Source of the DNA: Baffinella frigidus
Taxonomy: Eukaryota > Cryptophyceae > Cryptomonadales > Baffinellaceae
Reading direction: 5' to 3'
Length of the DNA stretch: 10,658 nucleotides
Assembly: GCA_026770585.1 (NCBI GenBank)
Contig: MU646338.1
Coordinates: forward strand, 92,213 to 102,870
Both the position numbers and the translations under genes were made by a program. Each line of letters begins with the position of its first letter. Within the stretch, counting starts at the first letter, position 1. The notes under the pieces were generated by a model that was given only the letters and a program-made list of their open reading frames with translations, did no database searches and was not told the origin of the DNA. Shown here piece by piece: positions 1-5,719 of the stretch.

Positions 1-35
1 CACAGGAGAAAGTGCTGCGGCCGCGCGTGAGCTCC
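1..35 (+). pseudogene. Partial copy of exon 1 module of the hydrophobic-protein gene
   Basis: The first bases match positions 421-445 of the exon at 407-504 nearly exactly (GGAGAAAGTGCTGCGGCC and following bases), then diverge. The copy is cut by the window edge, so it may be an intact exon or a fragment. A CACAG just before the match could be a splice acceptor. A more diverged relative lies at about 92-135, where a heptamer tract ends in CGCGCAG followed by CGCTGCGCATGAGCG, which has an in-frame TGA. These copies show that the module was tandemly duplicated before the intact-looking exon. Confidence 0.4.
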
Positions 36-64
36 ACAAAATCCACCCCCCATATACCCTCAAC

Positions 65-91
65 TCCAATCCCTCAACCCTCAACCCTGAA
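65..91 (+). repeat. Short CCCTCAA/CCCTGAA heptamer tract
   Basis: Two CCCTCAA units and one CCCTGAA unit in exact 7-bp register (71-91), with a looser unit before them. They are one-base variants of the telomere-type CCCTAAA. The tract leads directly into CGCGCAG, the same arrangement (heptamers, then CAG, then exon module) seen at 366-406. Confidence 0.7.
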
Positions 92-187
92 CCCGCGCAG
101 CGCTGCGCATGAGCGAAGAATGTCCCGCGGCCTTGCAACGCGCCCTGGGCGTTACCTCAACCCTCTCACCTGAATGCCCCCGTGCAG

Positions 188-249
188 CTGTGCGCATCAG
201 CGGAGAAAGTGCTCCGGCGTCTCCTTCCCCGTGAACCTCTTCGGCCGCA
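188..249 (+). pseudogene. Damaged duplicate of exon 1 (frame broken)
   Basis: It follows a CCCGTGCAG acceptor identical to the one before the exon at 407. Over its first 12 codons the two copies differ at three bases, all silent third positions (CTG/CTC, TGC/TGT, CTC/CTG), which argues that the ancestral module was coding. After CTCCGG it lacks about five bases relative to the 407-504 copy, shifting the frame. The match resumes through GTGAACCTC and ends near CGGCCGC, where unrelated AT-rich sequence begins. I infer a decayed exon copy. Confidence 0.5.
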
Positions 250-365
250 ATTTATCACACACATGCTTTAACAATTACCAGTACGATCCAAGTGTGCAGT
301 AAATTTCGTAACCGGCGCGTATTTATCATAACCACCCCCCAGGTGTGGGGGCCCCCAACCTGCAA
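250..365. other. Non-coding spacer sharing a motif with 933-952
   Basis: AT-richer sequence with no plausible exon. It contains ACCAGTACG followed, after a short spacer, by GTGCAGTAAATTTC (about 278-308). The same words occur fused at 931-952 inside the small inverted-repeat element, and both regions also hold AACAATTA. It is probably a diverged or deleted relative of that element. A G/C run (343-357) follows. Confidence 0.35.
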
Positions 366-386
366 CTCTAAACCCTAAACCCTAAA
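366..386 (+). repeat. CCCTAAA telomere-type heptamers (3 units)
   Basis: CTCTAAA followed by two perfect CCCTAAA units in 7-bp register. This is the plant/algal telomere repeat read on its C-rich strand. It is followed by CCCGTGCAG, the proposed acceptor of exon 1, so it would lie at the 3' end of an intron. It is too short to be a telomere end and is interstitial. Confidence 0.8.
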
Positions 387-406
387 ATCTCATCGGTCCC
401 GTGCAG

Positions 407-1248
407 CTCTGTGCATCAGCGGAGAAAGTGCTGCGGCCGCGCGTGTCCTTCCTTGTGAACCTCCTCGGGCGCCGCCCCCTCGCGCTCCTCCTCGTCCTCC
501 TCTCGTACCCCCAAACCCGAAACCCGAAACCTGAAACCCGAAACCCGAAACCCGAAACCCGAAACCCTAAACCCGAAACTCTAAATCCCAACCCCCAAAC
601 CCTACACCTTAAATCTCAAACCTTGAACCCAAAACTCTAAACCCCATACCCTATATATCCTATATCCTACGCCCTAAACCCTAAACCCTAAACCCAAAAC
701 CCTAAAACCAAAACCCCATCCCCTCAACCCTCAACCCTCAACCCTCAACCATAAACCCTAAACATCAAACCAGGTACCCCCTCGGCGCGCAGCTCAAGGC
801 TCTGACGGCGGCCGTCATGGGCCTTGGAATGGTGTCCCCCGCCCCCGATCTCCTATGGAAACGTTTTTCAACAATTAAAAACGGTTCCAATGAAAATTAC
901 TACACGACTACTTCAATATTACACGTAAAGACCAGTACGTGCAGTAAATTTCAATGCCCACGTTTTTGAAATGAAAAACGTTTCCACATTAGATGCCGCA
1001 GAAGGCCGTGCCTCGTTTCGTTACTGGTGTTGCCTGCGGCGGGCAAGGGCGCGTGGGGTAGAACAGCGCGCGTGACTGGCTAAGTGGAGACGTGATGGTG
1101 GTGACTGACTCGCTGGCTGACTCGCTGCCTGCCGGACTGAGTGAGTGAGTGAGTGACTGACTGAACGACTGCCTGTCTGCCTGACTAACTGACTCAACCA
1201 CTCACTCACTTGATACGTGGTCCTGACTGCCTGCTTCCAGACTTGGCT

Positions 1249-1283
<35 letters not shown>

Positions 1284-2267
1284 CCAGCTTGCCTGAGTTG
1301 AGACGTGGTGCTGACTGACTGCCTGGGGATAGGTAATGTGCGACGGGCCACTCTTCGCAGGGGCCCTCGCGCTGGCCCTCGTTGTAAGGGGGTCACGTTA
1401 GTACTGCCACGTCCGAAATTCGTGCCGACCTCTGAGCGACCTCGCGGGCGGTACACAAAGTTACTACCAGCACGTCCCCAAGACACACTCGAAACGGCAC
1501 AGGCCCGGTGAGGTGGCGCTGACTTCCTGGGGGGGGTGCAGGTGATGCGCGACGGGCTACTCTTCGCGGGAGCACTCGCGCTTGTGCTGTGGTCCTTCGG
1601 GCCCATGAAGTTCGCGGCGCTTCTTGTAGCCTTGGCGGCCGTCACGCCCGAGAGCCTTTCCGCCATTGCCAAGTGAGTTAGTTGAACATTGCCTCCTCCT
1701 CCTCCTCCCACCACCACCACCACCACCTTCCCGAAACCCGAAACCCCAAATCCGAAACCCGAAACCCGAAACCCGAAACCCGAAACCCGAAACCCCAAAC
1801 TCCAAACCCGAAACCCTCACGGTCGTTTCGCCCGAGAACCTTTCCGCCATTGCCAAGGCCCCCCCCCCCCTCCCCCCAACCTACCCTAGCCACTTAGCAG
1901 CGACCGAAGGCTTTTCCCCTCGGATTTCTTGGGGGGGTTCCGGTTGGAATCCATAGCAATGGATAATATTCTGGTACAAATCGGTCAGATGGACTGTATT
2001 CGTGAAGGCCTTGGTGGCTGCTAAGTGGTCCTCGTAGCCCTCGCGGCCGTCACGCACGAGAGCCTTTCCGCCATTGCCAGGTGAGTGAATGTAAGATTAC
2101 CTCACACCACCACCACCACCACCTACCCGAAACCTGAAACCCGAAACCCGAAACCCGAAACCCGGAACCCGGAACCCGGAACCCGAGACCCTAAACCATA
2201 AACCCTGAACCCTGGCAGGTCGCTGCCCTTCCTCAAAGCGGCTGCGGCGGCCACTTCCGCGACATAG
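407..2267 (+). CDS. Split gene for a small hydrophobic (membrane) protein, partial 5' end
   Basis: Proposed exons are 407-504, 774-831, 1542-1672 and 2219-2267. Intron phases agree throughout (2, 0, 2), and the joined frame runs 112 codons to a TAG at 2265-2267. The product has three hydrophobic stretches. The first, around SFLVNLLGRRPLALLLVLLS, continues across the splice into YPLGAQLKALTAAVMGLGM. The others are GLLFAGALALVLWSFGP and KFAALLVALAAV. It ends TPESLSAIAK, then SLPFLK and an Ala/Thr tail. I infer an integral membrane protein and do not recognise the family. Acceptors are CGTGCAG, AACCAG, GGTGCAG and GGCAG. The donor at 1673 (GTGAGT) is strong, while those at 505 (GTACCC) and 832 (GTGTCC) are weak. 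Diverged copies of exons 1 and 3 differ largely at silent sites, supporting real coding ancestry. The 5' end is unknown. Exons 2 to 3 are the least certain join. Confidence 0.5.
516..634 (+). repeat. Telomere-like CCCGAAA heptamer array inside proposed intron 1
   Basis: Seventeen consecutive 7-bp units keep strict register. Units 1-10 (516-585) are CCCGAAA with single CCTGAAA, CCCTAAA and CTCTAAA variants. Units 11-17 decay to forms such as CCCCAAA, CCTTAAA and TCTCAAA. The G in place of T separates it from a canonical CCCTAAA telomere. The array fills the first half of the interval 505-773 that the gene model removes as an intron. Confidence 0.85.
672..768 (+). repeat. Mixed CCCTAAA and CCCTCAA heptamer arrays
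   Basis: Three perfect CCCTAAA units (672-692) and looser variants are followed by four CCCTCAA units (721-748), CCATAAA, CCCTAAA and CATCAAA. The block ends at the proposed acceptor AACCAG (768-773). Several heptamer sub-families in one 270-bp interval suggest repeated local expansion from different seed units. Confidence 0.8.
857..985. mobile_element. Small inverted-repeat element (129 bp), MITE-like
   Basis: A perfect 14-bp inverted repeat, GGAAACGTTTTTCA at 857-870 and its reverse complement at 972-985, bounds an AT-rich interior without coding capacity. A second partial echo (ACGGTT, CACGTTTTTG) lies inside each end. I see no clear target duplication. In the gene model it sits in intron 2. 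It may be an old miniature transposon or simply a hairpin-forming repeat. Confidence 0.5.
1080..1330. repeat. Degenerate tetranucleotide repeats (GACT, TGAG, CTGG)
   Basis: Contains (TGAG)n at 1138-1155, GACT-rich runs, and a pure CTGG run of about eight units at 1251-1282. These are set into four diverged copies of a GACGTGGTGCTGACTG-like unit, at about 1090, 1213, 1303 and 1512. The last two copies lead straight into the duplicated exon-3 start, so the duplication included upstream sequence. Minus-strand frames here are rich in Ser/Gln because of the repeat and are not genes. Confidence 0.7.
1336..1401 (+). pseudogene. Truncated duplicate of the start of exon 3
   Basis: It begins ATGTGCGACGGGCCACTCTT and parallels the exon at 1545 codon for codon for about 15 codons (MCDGPLFAGALALAL against MRDGLLFAGALALVL). 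Of the eight differing codons, five are silent. The similarity stops at GTTGTAAGG, where a donor-like GTAAGG occurs, and a stop follows at 1399. Unlike the 1542 exon, it lacks a CAG acceptor immediately before the ATG. I infer a duplicated exon fragment. Use as an alternative first exon is possible but unsupported. Confidence 0.5.
1690..1727 (+). repeat. CCT then CCA trinucleotide microsatellite
   Basis: A run of CCT units followed by CCA units directly precedes the heptamer array at 1730. A shorter CCA run (2106-2123) sits in the same place before the second array at 2126. This is part of the evidence that the whole block was duplicated. Confidence 0.85.
1730..1813 (+). repeat. CCCGAAA heptamer array, 12 units
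   Basis: Exactly 84 bp in 7-bp register. Nine units are CCCGAAA or a single-base variant of it (TCCGAAA), and the others are CCCCAAA or CTCCAAA. It lies within the proposed intron 3, just downstream of the GTGAGT donor at 1673 and the CCT/CCA microsatellite. Confidence 0.9.
1829..1858 (+). pseudogene. Second copy of the exon-3 tail (PENLSAIAK)
   Basis: The sequence after the first array, CGCCCGAGAACCTTTCCGCC and onward, matches the exon-3 tail at 1645-1673 with one change in the core (AGC to AAC, Ser to Asn). Here the tail runs into a C-run rather than GTGAGT, so the splice donor is lost. It looks like a decayed tandem copy. Confidence 0.5.
1859..2024. other. Spacer without recognised feature
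   Basis: It starts with C-runs (1859-1877), followed by unique sequence with no sustained coding frame. A TAA at 2022-2024 closes the frame that leads into the third exon-3-tail copy. It would lie in intron 3 of the proposed gene. Confidence 0.3.
2025..2080 (+). pseudogene. Third copy of the exon-3 tail with an intact splice donor
   Basis: It encodes VVLVALAAVTHESLSAIA followed by AG|GTGAGT, the same phase-2 donor as at 1673. Against the exon at 1542-1672 it shows silent changes and Pro to His. The frame is closed by TAA just upstream, and I see no acceptor in the right phase, so on present evidence it is a duplicated tail rather than a used exon. An alternative 3' exon cannot be excluded. 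Confidence 0.45.
2126..2209 (+). repeat. CCCGAAA/CCCGGAA heptamer array, 12 units
   Basis: Again exactly 84 bp in 7-bp register, the same length as the array at 1730-1813. It has four CCCGAAA units, one CCTGAAA, three CCCGGAA, then CCCGAGA, CCCTAAA, CCATAAA and CCCTGAA. It ends nine bases before the proposed acceptor GGCAG at 2214-2218. Confidence 0.9.
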
Positions 2268-2298
2268 GCCTTCCTTCGCCATGTGCGAAGCCCTGGCT

Positions 2299-2476
2299 TA
2301 CAGGGGTACCTCGCTCCTAAGAAACCGCCCCCCCCTAGGAGGACCCTACAGTAGGCCTATGCCTAGGGCCCTATGCCCCCTAGGACCCTACAGTAGGCCT
2401 ATGCCTAGGGCCCTAGGGCGGCCGTAGGGCGGCCGTAGGGGGGGGGGCAGTTTCTTATGAGCGAGGTACCCCTGTA
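2299..2476. mobile_element. MITE copy 1 (CAGGGGTACC family), TA-flanked
   Basis: Terminal inverted repeats CAGGGGTACCTCGCTC at 2301 and GAGCGAGGTACCCCTG ending at 2474 are flanked by TA on both sides. The core is 174 bp and has no coding capacity. The interior is rich in CCTAGGACCCTACAGTAGGC-type words that fold on themselves, and about 36 bp of it is repeated in tandem, making this the longest copy. TA target duplication and short size fit a non-autonomous Tc1/mariner-like element, an inference from established superfamily traits. Confidence 0.85.
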
Positions 2477-2570
2477 CTTGATGTGCGTCAGCAGTCATGG
2501 AGAGGTCCTGTGCGGACGTTTGCCATCAGCGGCAGTTCACCCAGGGGTGTCATTTGGGGGGGTCGGGCCA

Positions 2571-2692
2571 TACAGGGGTACCTCGCTCATGAGAAACTGC
2601 CCCCCCCCCTAGGACCACCGTAGGACCCTAGACATTGTCCTACGGTAGGGTCCTCGGGGGTGGCGGGTTTTTATGAGCGAGGTACCCCTGTA
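2571..2692. mobile_element. MITE copy 2 (CAGGGGTACC family), TA-flanked
   Basis: The same ends as copy 1 (core 2573-2690, 118 bp) between TA dinucleotides. The inner ends read CATGAGAAACTGCCCC and GGGTTTTTATGAGCGAG. The middle has a CCGTAGGACCCTAG / CTACGGTAGGGTCCT foldback. No transposase is encoded. Confidence 0.85.
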
Positions 2693-2767
2693 CGCGGTAG
2701 CCTGACGATGGCCATAATCTGTGGGATGAGGGTCATAACCTGACAGCAAGCCTGGGCGGCGCCAGTA

Positions 2768-2872
2768 ACACCACTTAAGTGGCGAGGCGGTCAAAATTGA
2801 CCACCAAGAGGTCCTAGGCAGGTCCTAGGGTCCTACGGTAGGGCGTATGAACCTACTGGCCACTTGAGGGAT
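2768..2872. mobile_element. Second MITE family, copy A (degraded left end)
   Basis: It matches 6481-6585 closely across its length, including GGCGAGGCGGTCAAAATTGA and AGGTCCTAGGCAGGTCCTAG. The right end CCACTTGAGGGAT fits the family terminus (CCACTTACGGGA), but the left end is altered. Its interior shares the CCTAGG/GGTCCTA words of the CAGGGGTACC family although the termini differ. Confidence 0.65.
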
Positions 2873-2914
2873 GGGGGGTGGCACTCGGCCGCCGAGACGC
2901 AGGGTGTTGATATG

Positions 2915-3041
2915 TACAGGGGTACCTCGCGCATAAGAAAGCGCCTCCCCCCTAGTAGGACCCTACAGTAGGCCCATGTCTAGGGCCATGTGGTAGTCCT
3001 AGGGTGTGTGTGTGCTTTTTTATGAGCGAGGTACCCCTGTA
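2915..3041. mobile_element. MITE copy 3 (CAGGGGTACC family), TA-flanked
   Basis: Core 2917-3039 between TA dinucleotides. The left end is CAGGGGTACCTCGCGCATAA and the right end TTATGAGCGAGGTACCCCTG. It contains a short GT run (3003-3014) near the right end. Just outside, at 3046-3056, another GGTACAGGGGT occurs, which may be a stray terminus of a further copy. Confidence 0.85.
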
Positions 3042-3660
3042 CCGGGGTACAGGGGTGACATGTTCTCGCGATGAAGGACACACAATTTAAAAACACACAG
3101 CGGAGTCTGAAGTGCGGACCTCAATAAATCAAGGACCGCATACCGATCGTTTCTGGCGGCGTGCCTGCATTGAAGGACCGCACACCGACCGGTTTTCGCG
3201 GACCGCAACCGATTGCAAAATGTTTTTGGGCCAATATCGCGTACCCCCCGGAGAAAGGAGCTAGCGCATTTTTGGGCCGAAAAAGTGCTGACCCCCCCCC
3301 CCCCGGGGAATTTTGGCCTCATGGGGCGTGAAGGCTTTAGGTCCTTCAAGTTCTTCCAGCTCCCAACATAGGCGGACACCGGAACTGGTTCTGTAGAAAG
3401 GCCATGCTTCCTTTCGGATCACATCAAGCTCCCCCAAGTTAACTGGTCAAATAATTTTGCGACCGTAATGGTCAAATCTATTTAGCTGGGAGTAAAAATC
3501 AAGGGTGTCGCCTGACAAGCGACACGAAGTCGGAAGGTTGCCATCCCGATGTACAGGCTGCACCCGTGACACTTTTCTGCGCGGCCCAGGGATGCCCTGT
3601 TAGGGATTCATTGAGCGAAAGGGGGATCGGTCGAGAGGAGCTTGTTCTTGAGACGCATCT
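3042..3660. other. Gene-poor stretch with short dispersed repeats
   Basis: No convincing exon. Visible items are two AAGGACCGCAYACCGAYCG words (3142-3160, 3173-3191) with a relative at 5962; a GCATTTTTGGGCCGAAAAAG segment followed by a C-run and CCGGGGAATTTT (3267-3316) whose inverted relative lies at 5845-5923; and a 7-bp stem hairpin GTGTCGC/GCGACAC at 3505-3525. Upstream exons of the gene at 3690 could lie here but I cannot place them. Confidence 0.4.
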
Positions 3661-3689
3661 CTCCTGGCAGGCCCCAGCGTGGAGGAAGG

Positions 3690-5167
3690 ATGCAGCGCGG
3701 CAAGCAAGCACACGCGCGTGGGGAATCCGCCGACCACTTCGAGAATCTCATTTCCTCTGTCGAGGACATTTTCAAGAGCATCAACTGCTCAGACTTCGAA
3801 AACTTCTGCTTGTGGGAGCGAGCCACCAATCAGGATGGGGAGCCATGGGGCGCAGCGCCGAGGAGAGGCGTGGCGACCGGGCACGGCACGACGACAGGAC
3901 TGACCGGTTCTGTGGGAACGCCACTCCTGTCATACGACGATACCCCGCATGCGAACGACCACCACGCGCAAAACCCGCACAGGTCAGCACCTCCTCGCTA
4001 CTCCAACGTGCGCCGTATGCAAGCTTGAGCTGCACTTGAATCTGCCCAGGGCGCAGCGTCCCACGCCCACCACCGTTCCCGCGTGTGCAGCCAGCTGATT
4101 CTGGCGGGTGCAGGCAGCTCATGGTGGTCAAGGCACACATGGCGCAGCTCGATGCAAAAATGCATGAGTGCTCGGAGATCATGAAACGCAACCGGTACGC
4201 CTCCCCTCGCCACGCGCCCCCCTGCCTTCCCTTCGAAGTATTGAAACGGATGAGCTAAGTTCCATATCACGGCCTTTCCGGTTAAGATAGGGTATTGCAT
4301 GTGAGCCAGACTCCAACAGCACGGGCTGCCCCCGGGCGAGCTGACACGTTGGGGCTCTCTGTGACGTGCAGGGCTGGGGACGTGAAGCTGACGGCTGAGC
4401 AGAAGGAGGAGGTGGTGCGTGACGCGCACGCGTGGCGAGTCCGCCACGAGAGCCTCGCTCAGGAAGTCCTCCGCCTCCAGGCCGAGGTGTTCCCCCACGA
4501 AGGGAGAGCGGTGCTCCGGGCAGGGTTGCAAGTGGAATTGAGGCAACGATTCGGCAAGCGAGCGTGCTTTCTCCTCCGTCCACGAAAGATAGGCCTAGTT
4601 TGCTGCACCCCGCCACCATCCACGTGTCTGATCTGAGAAGTCTGCAGTGACAGGACACACAACTGAGATCTGGCCAGCACTCGCAACACGAGAGGTCTGA
4701 TGTGACAGCTGCTGCTGGGGTGGGAGACAAAGTTCTCCACCATAGCTTCCGGCGCAGGCGTAGATAATTCCTCACACGCCAGAGAGATTGATAATTTATT
4801 GCCAAACAACCAGCGTCAGCGCCGCACATGCTACGCATTGTGCCACTTACTGTACCCCGTGTCGGCCGCTCATACGAGCATTTTCCAGGTGGATTCTAAC
4901 TCCACCTCCTCACACGCCACGTTCTCCGCGCAGGTGGCGACGTTCCACAAGCACGGCGTGGCGCACTATGGCAAGAACCATGCCACCGAGAGCGTCGAAG
5001 AGCACCCCCTCAACACCAAGCCACCAAGTGCCTACACTCCGCGGGGCCAGAAGGTGCACATCCTCGGACAAGAATCTGCGTGGCACCGCAGCTCCGCGCC
5101 AAACACCGGGGGGCACAGCCACGTCACGCATGCGCACCGCACGGAGCGTAAGTCTCAGGGCTCGTAG
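3690..5167 (+). CDS. Split gene for an unrecognised helical and His/Ser-rich protein
   Basis: Proposed exons are 3690-3982, 4114-4194, 4372-4531 and 4934-5167, giving 256 codons with all phases consistent (2, 2, 0). Exon 1 starts at an ATG 20 bases after a TCTCCTGGCAG acceptor and contains SADHFENLISSVEDIFKSIN, then a Gly/Thr-rich part. Exon 2 (QLMVVKAHMAQLDAKMHECS) and exon 3 (LTAEQKEEVVRDAHAWRVRH, ESLAQEVLRLQAEVF) look like charged amphipathic helices, possibly coiled coil. Exon 4 (VATFHKHGVAHYGKNHATES, GQKVHILGQESAWHRSS) follows a strong pyrimidine-rich CGCAG acceptor. Alternatives: exon 2 could begin at 4091 (CAG|CCA, phase 0); exon 4 holds a perfect GTAAGT donor at 5148, so the stop at 5165-5167 may not be used; the start may lie upstream. 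I recognise no domain. The phase-compatible joins and codon use make real coding likely. Confidence 0.55.
4532..4933 (+). other. Proposed intron 3 of the 3690-5167 gene
   Basis: A 402-bp stretch with stops in the flanking gene frames and no repeat family seen elsewhere in the window. The donor (CAA|GTGGAA) is weak. The acceptor follows CTCCACCTCCTCACACGCCA-type pyrimidine-rich sequence, and a second acceptor-like TTTTCCAG lies at 4882-4889. The frame remains open for about 100 bases past the donor, so exon 3 could be longer than drawn. Confidence 0.35.
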
Positions 5168-5182
5168 CCTGCCCACTAAGAG

Positions 5183-5338
5183 CACAGGGGTACCTCGCTC
5201 ATTAGCGCACCTCCCTGGGACGACCATAGGGCCCTGGGCATAGGCCTTATGGTCCTAGGACCACCATAGGGCCCTAGGCATAGGCCTACTGTAGGGTCCT
5301 AGGGGGGTGCGTTTTCTTAAGATCGAGGTACCCCTGCA
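5183..5338. mobile_element. MITE copy 4 (CAGGGGTACC family), CA-flanked
   Basis: Core 5185-5336 with CAGGGGTACCTCGCTC at the left and GATCGAGGTACCCCTG at the right. It is flanked by CA on both sides rather than TA. If the flanking dinucleotide belonged to the inverted repeat the right flank would read TG, so this copy shows that the flank is a directly repeated target site. The interior carries two tandem CCATAGGGCCCTRGGCATAG modules. Confidence 0.85.
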
Positions 5339-5439
5339 CTCCAGCCAGTCGCATTCGTCTCTGCGCACCTCCCCTCTCTCCAGAGAGGAGGGCATCTTTC
5401 CTGGGGTATGTCGACTAGAACAACCCCTGACTCCCCAAA

Positions 5440-5478
5440 GAGGACCACCGTAGGGTCCGAGGGATAGGCCTGCAGGCC
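5440..5478. mobile_element. Fragment of a MITE interior
   Basis: AGGACCACCGTAGGGTCCGA and GGATAGGCCTGCAGGCCTA resemble the interior of the CAGGGGTACC family but no outer end is visible on the left. It abuts copy 5, so copy 5 probably inserted into, or recombined with, an older element. Confidence 0.5.
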
Positions 5479-5599
5479 TACACGCGGACCTCGCTCATAA
5501 GAAAGTGGCACGCCCTAGGACCCTACAGTAGGCCTATGCCTAGGGCCCTACGATGGTCCTAGGGGGGGGGCGCTTTCTTATGAGCGAGGTACCTCTGTA
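5479..5599. mobile_element. MITE copy 5 (CAGGGGTACC family), mutated left end
   Basis: Core 5481-5597 between TA dinucleotides. The left end is degraded (CACGCGGACCTCGCTCATAA) and the right end has one change (GAGCGAGGTACCTCTG). The interior is the standard CCTAGGACCCTACAGTAGGC and GGGCCCTACGATGGTCCTAG foldback. Confidence 0.8.
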
Positions 5600-5610
5600 C
5601 ACTAGGCTTC

Positions 5611-5719
5611 TACAGGAGTACCTCGCTCATAAGAAAACGCCCACCCCCTAGGAACCTGGGGATAGCCTAGTGTAGGGTCCTAGGGGGGTGCGGTTTCTTA
5701 TGAGCGAGGTACCCCTGTA
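5611..5719. mobile_element. MITE copy 6 (CAGGGGTACC family), TA-flanked
   Basis: The shortest complete copy, core 5613-5717 (105 bp) between TA dinucleotides. The left end has one change (CAGGAGTACCTCGCTCATAA) and the right end is canonical. It lies 11 bp from copy 5 in the same orientation of the shared interior. Confidence 0.85.

Noticed and set aside
516-768. Chromosome end (true telomere)
   Set aside because: The arrays are short, degenerate, interrupted by exon-like modules, and followed by further genic sequence on both sides. They are interstitial.
1202-1798. Minus-strand frame of 198 codons
   Set aside because: It starts in the heptamer array and passes antisense through the duplicated exon-3 region and the CTGG repeat. 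The plus-strand copies show silent-site divergence, so plus is the coding strand.
2609-2794. Minus-strand frame containing YRGTSLIKTRHPRGPY (and similar GVPRS endings elsewhere)
   Set aside because: These peptides are translations of the CAGGGGTACCTCGCTC MITE ends and appear wherever a MITE is read through.
3566-4039. Plus-strand frame of 157 codons
   Set aside because: It overlaps the frame starting at 3690 in another register. The 3690 frame has the more protein-like sequence, a preceding acceptor and a phase-compatible donor.
4179-4838. Minus-strand frame of 219 codons (and one of 182 codons at 3998-4546)
   Set aside because: They lie antisense to exons 2 and 3 of the plus-strand gene and its introns. 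Composition is irregular and the plus strand has phase-matched splice sites, so these are GC-driven shadows.
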